Origin: an uncultured Pseudomonadales bacterium
GTDB taxonomy: Bacteria > Pseudomonadota > Gammaproteobacteria > Pseudomonadales > IMCC2047
NCBI GenBank assembly: GCA_947258895.1
Contig: CAMYKE010000103.1
Span: 1 to 5,905, forward strand
Direction: 5' to 3'
Length of the DNA stretch: 5,905 bases
Shown here: positions 1 through 4,357 of the stretch, piece after piece
Numbering within the stretch: the first letter of the stretch is position 1
Layout of the letters: every line of letters begins with the position of its first letter
Notes under the pieces: model-generated
Seen by the model: only the letters and a program-made list of their open reading frames with translations
Database searches by the model: none
Told to the model about the DNA's origin: nothing
Made by a program: the position numbers and the translations under genes

Positions 1-162
1 CCCGGTAGTATCCTGGCAATCGGCTCCATGAGCGGCGCCTGGCTGGGCGTGCGCTTTGCAATCAATGCCAGTCAACGTACTCTCAAATGGCTGTTGTTCC
101 TGATGACTCTGGCGGCCGCGGCGGCGGCGCTGTTTTCCGGTACTTCGGCGGTGCAACCCTGA
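1..162 (+). CDS. C-terminal fragment of a probable TauE/SafE-type (TSUP) membrane transporter
   Basis: The first frame is open from the window edge to a TGA at 160-162, giving 53 residues of a protein whose start lies outside. The fragment has a Gly/Ser-rich segment (AIGSMSGAWLGVRFA), a short basic hydrophilic turn (NASQRTLKW), then a hydrophobic helix (LLFLMTLAAAAAALF) and a short polar tail. This glycine-rich helix, basic turn and terminal helix resemble the end of TauE/SafE-family (TSUP) exporters, inner-membrane proteins that move sulfite, sulfoacetate or other organosulfur anions. The substrate cannot be told from this fragment. It converges on the aminotransferase gene with 15 bases between the two stop codons. 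Another polytopic membrane protein family remains possible because only the last two helices are visible. Confidence 0.55.
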   Translation, partial: PGSILAIGSMSGAWLGVRFAINASQRTLKWLLFLMTLAAAAAALFSGTSAVQP

Positions 163-166
163 CTCT

Positions 167-186
167 GCCGGGCGGTACTACCCGGC
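167..186. terminator. Inverted repeat between convergent genes (possible two-way terminator)
   Basis: GCCGGG at 167-172 and CCCGGC at 181-186 are perfect 6-base arms around an 8-base loop. The repeat lies between the TGA of the transporter fragment and the end of the aminotransferase gene, and it covers that gene's TAG stop. A GC-rich hairpin here suits two convergent transcripts. Neither strand has a clear T-run after the stem, so intrinsic termination is not demonstrated. Confidence 0.35.
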
Positions 187-1458
187 GGCGAGTTGCTGTC
201 GCACCGAGGCCAGCTTTACGCACACCACAAATACCTGCATCGCCAGGTCCAGTTCTGCGCGTTCCGGCAGGGTAGGGGCCAGGCGAATGTTGCGGTCCTG
301 CGGGTCTTTCTGGTAGGGGAAGGTGGCGCCGGCCGGTGTCAATTTGACGCCCGTTTCGTTCGCCAGGCGGACGATCTCGCTAGCCAGCCCATCGCGGGCA
401 TCGAAGGAAATAAAATAGCCGCCCCGGGGTTCTTCCCAGTGGCCCAAACCGGAATCGTCCAGGCCGTCGCGCAGGTGACTGAGCACCAGTTCGAACTTGG
501 GGCGCACCAGTTCGGCGTGACCACGCATGTGGCTCAGCAGCGTCTGGTGGTCGGGAAACAGGCGCGCATGGCGTAACTGGTTGACCTTGTCGGGCCCGAT
601 GGTGACGATGCCCAAATGCCGCTTGAACTGCGCCAGGTTCGCCTCGGATGCCCCGAGGAAACTGATGCCGCTGCCAGCAAAGGTGATCTTTGAGGTTGAG
701 GCGAATTGCAGCACGGAATCCTCGGTGCCGCTGGCGCGGCAATAGTCCATGATGTTGGCCAGTTGCGGCGGCGTATCGTCCAGGTCGTGCACGGCGTAGG
801 CATTGTCCCAGAACACCCGGAAATTTGCGGGTGCGATACGGCCGAGGGCGGCGATGCGTCGCACCGTCTCGTCGCTGTACACAATCCCCGTCGGATTGGA
901 ATATTTCGGCACACACCAGATCCCCTTGATGCTCTGGTCACTGGCGACCAGGCTCTCGACCTGGTCCAGGTTGGGCCCGGTGGCGGTCATATCGACATTG
1001 ATCATGTCGATGCCCAGTTCGGCGCATACCGAGAAGTGCCGGTCGTAGCCGGGCACCGGACAGAGGAACTTTACCGGTCCTTCGTCCCGCCATGCAGAGC
1101 CCGGGCCGGAGGGACCAAATTGCAATGCGAACTGGACGCTCTGGTACATCAGGGTCAGGCTGGCGTTGCCGCCGACGATGACCTGCTGCGGGGTGAGCCC
1201 AAGCAGCTCCGCTCCCAGGCGACGGGCTTCCGGGATACCCTCGAGACCGCCATAATTGCGGGCATCGACACCGTCCGCGGTCCGGTAATTGCCCTCTAAA
1301 ATGCCATCCAGCGCGTCGGAAAGTCCCAGTTGTTTGGCGGAGGGCTTGCCTCGCGTGAGGTCGAGGTTCAGGTTCTGGCTGCGGAATTGCTCATATTGCT
1401 CCGATAGTTCTTCTTCCCAGCGCTGTAATTGTTCGGGAGTGGCTTGGGTGATATTCAA
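178..1458 (-). CDS. Aspartate aminotransferase, class I fold type Ic (PLP-dependent)
   Basis: This complete 426-residue gene encodes a cytoplasmic PLP-dependent aminotransferase. Landmarks in order: LTRGKP (34-39), GGNAS (96-100, cofactor phosphate loop region), YSNPTG (186-191, with the Asn that contacts PLP), WDNAY (217-221, with Asp218 for the pyridine nitrogen and Tyr221), STSK (254-257, Lys257 as the expected Schiff-base lysine) and NIRLAP (390-395, with Arg392 as the likely substrate carboxylate-binding arginine). The LTRGKP start and the STSKITFAGSG active site match the Ic-type aspartate aminotransferases (the Corynebacterium AspT group), which would interconvert aspartate/2-oxoglutarate and oxaloacetate/glutamate. 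Family assignment is strong; the exact substrate is inferred. The start is TTG at 1456-1458, chosen because GAGGT (1467-1471, minus strand) lies 8 bases upstream and the protein begins as expected there. It is divergent from the SRAP gene and transcribed alone. Confidence 0.9.
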   Translation of the reverse strand: MNITQATPEQLQRWEEELSEQYEQFRSQNLNLDLTRGKPSAKQLGLSDALDGILEGNYRTADGVDARNYGGLEGIPEARRLGAELLGLTPQQVIVGGNASLTLMYQSVQFALQFGPSGPGSAWRDEGPVKFLCPVPGYDRHFSVCAELGIDMINVDMTATGPNLDQVESLVASDQSIKGIWCVPKYSNPTGIVYSDETVRRIAALGRIAPANFRVFWDNAYAVHDLDDTPPQLANIMDYCRASGTEDSVLQFASTSKITFAGSGISFLGASEANLAQFKRHLGIVTIGPDKVNQLRHARLFPDHQTLLSHMRGHAELVRPKFELVLSHLRDGLDDSGLGHWEEPRGGYFISFDARDGLASEIVRLANETGVKLTPAGATFPYQKDPQDRNIRLAPTLPERAELDLAMQVFVVCVKLASVRQQLAAG

Positions 1459-1466
1459 GAAGGTAT

Positions 1467-1471
1467 ACCTC
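1467..1471 (-). promoter_or_regulatory. Ribosome binding site that fixes the TTG start of the aminotransferase
   Basis: On the minus strand GAGGT sits 8 bases before TTG (1458-1456). No ATG or GTG start in frame is nearby, so this Shine-Dalgarno sequence supports a rare TTG initiation codon. Confidence 0.7.
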
Positions 1472-1534
1472 GTGCTGCGTAAAATGAGTTGTATAGGCGC
1501 GCTGCGAATAAGCGAACTTGCCGGCCAGTCCGCG

Positions 1535-1540
1535 ATTATA
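1535..1540 (-). promoter_or_regulatory. Candidate -10 box (TATAAT) for the aminotransferase gene
   Basis: The minus strand reads a consensus TATAAT at 1540-1535, which would start transcription near 1528 and give a leader of about 70 bases. No good -35 hexamer is seen at 16-18 bases spacing, so the promoter would be activator-dependent or the match may be chance in an otherwise GC-rich intergenic region. Confidence 0.45.
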
Positions 1541-1701
1541 GCGATTTGTCCGGCAGGTGGCCCCCAAATTTAACGCATATTCATTGCCTTTTTGGCCAGG
1601 CGTTCGACACTCGCTGCAAATCGCCGCTGATGTTTTTACAAGTAGGCGAATGGCCAGCGGGTAGTTTATCCAGGGCACCACAGTGCAGTAGAATGAGTGG
1701 T

Positions 1702-2379
1702 ATGTGTGGACGCTATAACCTGACTGACAGCCCATTGGTGCAGGCACTGCTGGACGAACTGGGGATTGATTTCGATATCGAGCCGCGCTACAACATCGCG
1801 CCGACCGAGTCGGTGCCGGTGATTGTGCAGCAAGGGGAGCAGTTACAGGTTTCCACGATGCGCTGGTGGCTGGTGCCGCGCTGGTCCCAGGGGCCATCGA
1901 CGCAATATGCCATGTTTAATGCGCGTCGCGAATCTCTGCTGAAAAGCCGCGCATATTCCCAGCCCTATCGCACCCAGCGGGGTATCTTGCCCGCTACTTC
2001 GTTTGTCGAGTGGCAAACCGGCGCCGCGGGTAAACAGCCGCTGATGATCGAGGCGGTGGACCAGCCACTGGCGCTAGCGGCCATCTGGGAGTACTGGGAC
2101 GGGCCGGAAGGCAAGCTGCTTTCCTGCGCGATTATTACCCAACCTGCAACGCCTGGTTTTCGCGCTATCCATGACCGGATGCCCCATATCCTGCCCATTG
2201 AAAATTACCGCGCCTGGTTGGCCCCGGATACCGCGGAGCCGGAGCTGGAGAATATCCTGGCGGATGCCGAACCGCTGGCGCTGCGGGCAACGCCCGTGAG
2301 TACGCGGATCAACAACTCGCGATACAAGGAGAGTGATTGTGTTCAGAAAACCGGTGAGACGCTGGAAATTACAGATTGA
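1702..2379 (+). CDS. SRAP-domain protein (YedK/HMCES type), abasic-site DNA-protein crosslinker
   Basis: The 225-residue product begins MCGRYN, the signature of SRAP proteins. After removal of Met1, Cys2 bonds covalently to abasic sites in single-stranded DNA, shielding them during replication. Other family residues are present: Asn73 with Arg75/Arg76 (FNARRES), Glu103 (FVEW) and His157 (IHDRMP), matching Asn75, Glu105 and His160 of E. coli YedK. PRYNIAP near residues 29-34 and the VSTRINN tail near 199-205 are also typical. Length is close to YedK (222). The start is set at 1702 because Cys must be residue 2. An ATG three codons upstream (1693) would bury it. No strong Shine-Dalgarno sequence precedes either ATG. 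The open frame continues upstream to 1489 but that part looks non-coding. It is divergent from the aminotransferase and convergent with slyD. No LexA-type box was seen. Confidence 0.93.
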   Translation: MCGRYNLTDSPLVQALLDELGIDFDIEPRYNIAPTESVPVIVQQGEQLQVSTMRWWLVPRWSQGPSTQYAMFNARRESLLKSRAYSQPYRTQRGILPATSFVEWQTGAAGKQPLMIEAVDQPLALAAIWEYWDGPEGKLLSCAIITQPATPGFRAIHDRMPHILPIENYRAWLAPDTAEPELENILADAEPLALRATPVSTRINNSRYKESDCVQKTGETLEITD

Positions 2380-2428
2380 CTGGATTAGCCGAAGGAGTCC
2401 CGGGCAAGCACGGCATGGGGTTGGGAGC

Positions 2429-2445
2429 GGCGCATTCTTTGCGCC
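2429..2445. repeat. Inverted repeat, 6-base arms, downstream of SRAP gene
   Basis: GGCGCA (2429-2434) and TGCGCC (2440-2445) flank the loop TTCTT. It lies 50 bases after the SRAP stop, where a transcript-end hairpin would be expected, but no T-run follows on either strand. Confidence 0.5.
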
Positions 2446-2449
2446 ACGC

Positions 2450-2466
2450 CGGCTTCAGTCAAGCCG
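2450..2466. repeat. Inverted repeat, 6-base arms, adjacent to the previous one
   Basis: CGGCTT (2450-2455) and AAGCCG (2461-2466) flank CAGTC. With the hairpin that ends at 2445 it forms two equal-sized stem-loops (17 bases each) separated by 4 bases. Confidence 0.5.
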
Positions 2467-2550
2467 TCGCCCTGTGCGCAAGCCAGCCCGAGGCAGTCGC
2501 ATTGCCAGCAAGCCTCATTCATGCGACGGTCTGGTAGCTCGCCGCTAGTA

Positions 2551-2569
2551 TCGCACGACGCCAGTGCGA
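2551..2569. repeat. Inverted repeat with overlapping alternative pairings
   Basis: TCGCAC (2551-2556) and GTGCGA (2564-2569) flank a 7-base loop. Overlapping it, CGACG (2556-2560) can pair with CGTCG (2572-2576) and AGTGC (2563-2567) with GCACT (2577-2581), so mutually exclusive folds exist. Confidence 0.45.
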
Positions 2570-2652
2570 AACGTCGGCACTACGATGCGCGCTATTGTAA
2601 AAAGTGCCCTGGAAACTGCACGCCTTGTGGTTCGGCAGGTTCCTGGCGACGC

Positions 2653-3138
2653 TTAGTGGTGATGCGCCATGCTTCCTTCGTGAGGATGGCCATGCTCCAG
2701 CTCTTCGGCCGTTGCAGCGCGTACTTTTTCAATACTTACATCGAATTCCAGCGTCTGCCCCGCGAGTGGGTGATTACCGTCCACCGTGACTTGTTCATCG
2801 GTAACCTCGGTAACCACTACGTTCATCGGTCCATTGTCAGTCTGCGCCTGAAACTGCATTCCCGGCTCGATGGCGTCGATTCCCGCAAAGGATGAGCGGG
2901 GCACCGCCTGGACGAGCTGCTCGCGCCGCTCGCCGTAACCATCGCCCGGGGCAACCGTTACCTTCAGGTTGTCGCCAGTGGCTTTACCGGCCAGTTCGTT
3001 TTCCAAACCGGGGATGATGTTGGACGCACCCTGCAGGTAATGCAGGGGCTCTTTGCCGGCGGAGGAATCAAGCACGTCGCCGGCCTGGTCGGTGAGGGTG
3101 TAGTGGATGCTTACAACGCAGTTTTCACTGATTAACAT
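2653..3138 (-). CDS. slyD: FKBP-type peptidyl-prolyl isomerase, SlyD-like
   Basis: The 161-residue product is a cytoplasmic prolyl cis-trans isomerase and chaperone of the SlyD type. The FKBP part is split by an insert-in-flap domain. The first FKBP half includes LHYLQG (32-37), IPGLENEL (42-49) and GDGYG (65-69). The flap insert spans about 70-120. The chain then returns with VDGNHPLAGQTLEFDV (119-134), all close to E. coli SlyD. The tail is short and His-rich (HGHPHEG...HHH, 149-161), suggesting modest metal (nickel/zinc) binding; it lacks the long Cys/His extension of the 196-residue E. coli protein. The ATG at 3136-3138 lies 12 bases after the cold-shock gene's stop. No good Shine-Dalgarno sequence precedes it, which suggests translational coupling to csp. 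It converges on the SRAP gene. Confidence 0.92.
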   Translation of the reverse strand: MLISENCVVSIHYTLTDQAGDVLDSSAGKEPLHYLQGASNIIPGLENELAGKATGDNLKVTVAPGDGYGERREQLVQAVPRSSFAGIDAIEPGMQFQAQTDNGPMNVVVTEVTDEQVTVDGNHPLAGQTLEFDVSIEKVRAATAEELEHGHPHEGSMAHHH

Positions 3139-3150
3139 AATTGGGGCTAA

Positions 3151-3363
3151 TTACTCTTGTGGTTCAATGTTTTCGGCTTGCGGCCCTTTTTTGCCTTCAC
3201 CGATCGTAAACGAGACGGCTTGTCCCTCGCGTAGCGAGCGAAAGCCGGCGCCTACAATGTTGGTGTAATGGGCAAATACGTCCGGACCACCATCGCGCTG
3301 GATAAATCCAAATCCCTTTGCTTCGTTAAACCATTTAACGGTTCCAGTTTGCTTCTCTGACAT
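3151..3363 (-). CDS. Cold-shock-domain protein, CspA family
   Basis: This 70-residue single-domain OB-fold RNA/ssDNA-binding protein acts in the cytoplasm as an RNA chaperone that melts secondary structure. The nucleic-acid motifs are visible: the WFN entry strand (11-13), RNP1 KGFGFI (16-21) and RNP2-like DVFAHY (28-33). The segment near 41-62 ([20 protein letters not shown]) is standard for the family. The canonical RNP2 is DVFVHFS; here Ala replaces Val and Tyr-Thr replaces Phe-Ser, so it diverges from CspA itself. The start is ATG at 3361-3363, supported by AGGA (3373-3376, minus) 9 bases upstream. A GTG at 3390 would add nine residues with no such support. It is the first gene of a likely two-gene unit with slyD. 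Cold induction is inferred, not proven. Confidence 0.93.
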   Translation of the reverse strand: MSEKQTGTVKWFNEAKGFGFIQRDGGPDVFAHYTNIVGAGFRSLREGQAVSFTIGEGKKGPQAENIEPQE

Positions 3364-3372
3364 ATCTGTAAA

Positions 3373-3376
3373 TCCT
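3373..3376 (-). promoter_or_regulatory. Ribosome binding site for the cold-shock gene
   Basis: AGGA on the minus strand, 9 bases before ATG (3363-3361). It selects the 70-residue start over the upstream GTG at 3390. Confidence 0.65.
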
Positions 3377-3439
3377 AAATATCTGGACACTTTTTCAGGG
3401 TTAGCGAAACCGGTCGGTTACGTCCTGTATGTGCACCGG

Positions 3440-3460
3440 GAGGCTCCTTTGAGCAGCCTC
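3440..3460 (-). repeat. Stem-loop in the leader of the cold-shock gene
   Basis: On the minus strand GAGGCT pairs with AGCCTC (6 base pairs), followed by one mismatch and two more pairs. It lies inside the predicted leader, about 77 bases before the csp start codon. Long structured leaders are a known feature of cspA-type mRNAs; whether this stem has a temperature role is inference. Confidence 0.45.
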
Positions 3461-3502
3461 ATTATGTGGTATGCAGATCGATTCTGGCCGGTCTCAGGCC
3501 GC

Positions 3503-3532
3503 ATTATATGCCGAGTCCGGATTGAATGGAAA
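3503..3532 (-). promoter_or_regulatory. Candidate sigma70 promoter for csp-slyD
   Basis: On the minus strand a perfect -10 TATAAT (3508-3503) follows a -35-like TTTCCA (3532-3527, four of six consensus bases) with an 18-base spacer. It would start transcription near 3496 and give a csp leader of about 130 bases, comparable with long CspA-type leaders. Confidence 0.5.
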
Positions 3533-3623
3533 GTTCTGGGGGTAAATATCGCCGCACCAATGGCTCGAAACTTTTTGCTACCCATAGTGGTGCGCTTTTG
3601 GCACCCGGCAACTCACCGCACAG

Positions 3624-3636
3624 CCCGCCTGGCGGG
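3624..3636. repeat. Short GC palindrome upstream of hemerythrin gene
   Basis: CCCGCC and GGCGGG flank a single T. It lies 8 bases before the FNR-type dyad. It could be a second operator half-site pair or a small hairpin; its function is not known from sequence. Confidence 0.35.
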
Positions 3637-3644
3637 ACGACAAA

Positions 3645-3662
3645 CCTTGACCAGAGTCAAGG
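3645..3662. promoter_or_regulatory. FNR/DNR/FixK-type dyad in front of the hemerythrin gene
   Basis: CCTTGAC and GTCAAGG are perfect 7-base arms around CAGA. The core TTGAC-N4-GTCAA fits the TTGA-N6-TCAA pattern bound by Crp/FNR-superfamily regulators such as FNR, DNR/NnrR and FixK. The centre (3653.5) is exactly 41.5 bases before 3695, the start point implied by the -10-like TAGATT at 3683-3688. That is the class II activator position. Which regulator binds is inference. Confidence 0.55.
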
Positions 3663-3682
3663 TAGCGAGGTTCGAAATGGGC

Positions 3683-3688
3683 TAGATT
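3683..3688 (+). promoter_or_regulatory. Candidate -10 box for the hemerythrin gene
   Basis: TAGATT has four of six matches to TATAAT. It has no independent -35 at normal spacing, which is expected if an activator occupies the dyad at 3645-3662. The leader would be about 25 bases. Confidence 0.4.
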
Positions 3689-3719
3689 GTCGTGAAGGTT
3701 TGCAGCTCGCAGGAAACAA

Positions 3720-4292
3720 ATGATGCAGAAAGTGCTTAAACAACTGATTTTGGATCACATGCACCTCGAACGCGTGCTGTCCTGCCTCGAACGGCAGATC
3801 AAAAATTTCGTTACGGACACCGGTGAGTCCCCGGATTTAGGTTTGATCCAGGATGCGATCGAGTATATTCGTGCGTATCCCGATGCGTTCCATCATCCGC
3901 TGGAGGAGATCGTGCTGGATGAGTTGCTGAACCGGGTGGAGGATCTAAAGGTAGAGCGCAAACTGCGCCAGATCAAGAGCCAGCATGAGGTGATCGCCCG
4001 CCTTACCAAGCGCCTGGCTACGGATATCGATGCGGTAGCGCACGATCAGGTGGTCTCGTTCAACGAAATTGAAGAGGCGTTCGCCAATTTCTATGATTTT
4101 CAAGTCGAGCACCTGAGCACCGAAAACGAGCACTTCTTCCCCCTCATCGAGAAACATTTCAAGGAACAGGAGCTGCAGGACCTGGTTGCCCGTATCGAGG
4201 CGCGAGTCGATCCACTATTTGTAGCGCGGCAAGAGCAGTTTGAGGAGCTTTATGATTACATCGTCGAATGTGAGGGTGGTCCGGAGGCCTGA
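3720..4292 (+). CDS. Hemerythrin-like HHE-domain protein
   Basis: The 190-residue, probably cytoplasmic, all-helical protein matches the bacterial hemerythrin HHE cation-binding family. The likely diiron ligands are spread over the four helices: His13/His15 (LDHMHLE), His58-His59 with Glu62/Glu63 (YPDAFHHPLEE), His89-Glu90 (SQHE) and His131 with Glu135/His138 (EHLSTENEHFF). The exact ligand set needs a structure. Relatives bind O2 or NO, sense oxygen or help repair iron-sulfur centres; which role applies here is not visible. It is longer than a bare hemerythrin domain, with a C-terminal helical extension of about 40 residues. AGGA at 3711-3714 precedes two adjacent ATGs (3720 and 3723, spacers of 5 and 8 bases), so the first Met may not be used. 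An FNR-type dyad lies upstream and the Na/Pi transporter gene is 65 bases downstream. Confidence 0.88.
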   Translation: MMQKVLKQLILDHMHLERVLSCLERQIKNFVTDTGESPDLGLIQDAIEYIRAYPDAFHHPLEEIVLDELLNRVEDLKVERKLRQIKSQHEVIARLTKRLATDIDAVAHDQVVSFNEIEEAFANFYDFQVEHLSTENEHFFPLIEKHFKEQELQDLVARIEARVDPLFVARQEQFEELYDYIVECEGGPEA

Positions 4293-4306
4293 GCGCCGGT
4301 TTTTTC
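4281..4306 (+). terminator. Candidate intrinsic terminator at the end of the hemerythrin gene
   Basis: CCGG (4281-4284) can pair with CCGG (4296-4299), with partial inner pairing, and six T follow immediately (4300-4305). The stem overlaps the TGA stop (4290-4292). The short imperfect stem makes it modest, so read-through into the transporter gene is possible. Confidence 0.4.
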
Positions 4307-4310
4307 GGTC

Positions 4311-4330
4311 GCTGGCAGAATTTCGCCAGC
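4311..4330. repeat. Inverted repeat between hemerythrin and transporter genes
   Basis: GCTGGC (4311-4316) and GCCAGC (4325-4330) are perfect arms around an 8-base loop, 27 bases before the transporter ATG. It is not followed by a T-run. It may back up the terminator just upstream or protect a processed mRNA end. Confidence 0.45.
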
Positions 4331-4357
4331 TTGTGGGCTAGCTCCCTGAGAGTCTAA

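Larger units (their letters stand above)
1459..1701. other. Divergent intergenic region between aminotransferase and SRAP genes
   Basis: These 243 bases hold the aminotransferase Shine-Dalgarno and TATAAT on the minus strand and must also hold the SRAP promoter on the plus strand. A TTTACA at 1635-1640 followed by a TAGTTT-like box has a spacer of about 21 bases, too long to call. The tetrad GGCC followed by AG recurs three times (near 1523, 1594 and 1652) without a clear dyad. No RNA gene or small coding gene is supported. Confidence 0.6.
2380..2652. other. Gene-free convergent intergenic region rich in inverted repeats
   Basis: No frame here has a plausible start, Shine-Dalgarno sequence and recognisable protein; the open frames give basic, low-information peptides. 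The stretch lies between the converging SRAP and slyD genes. It contains at least four short perfect inverted repeats, at 2429-2445, 2450-2466, 2496-2527 and 2551-2569. None is followed by a proper T-run, so they are not clean intrinsic terminators. The region could be Rho-dependent termination space, a structured RNA or degraded sequence. Confidence 0.6.

Noticed and set aside
706..1299. Plus-strand open frame of 197 codons
   Set aside because: It is antisense to the aminotransferase, whose catalytic motifs lie over the same bases; GC-rich third positions often leave such shadow frames.
1489..1701. Upstream extension of the SRAP reading frame (about 71 more codons)
   Set aside because: It has no family similarity, would move the obligatory Cys2 deep inside the protein and overlaps the region where the promoters should lie.
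2599..2621. Possible slyD terminator on the minus strand (GTGC/GCAC followed by TTTTT)
   Set aside because: The stem has only four base pairs around a 10-base loop; the T-run is suggestive but the hairpin is too weak to call.
2521..2895. Plus-strand open frame with a Cys-rich YCKKCPGNCTPC peptide, like a zinc-binding motif
   Set aside because: Most of it is antisense to the well-supported slyD gene, and it lacks a ribosome site and recognisable domain; the Cys cluster is likely chance.
3364..3390. Nine-residue N-terminal extension of the cold-shock protein from GTG at 3390
   Set aside because: AGGA sits 9 bases before the internal ATG at 3363, and the family starts there ([12 protein letters not shown]).
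3645..3662. MerR-type operator reading of the palindrome before the hemerythrin gene
   Set aside because: MerR-family operators sit in a 19-20 base spacer between -35 and -10; here no -10 occurs at that distance from TTGACC, whereas the FNR-type geometry fits exactly.
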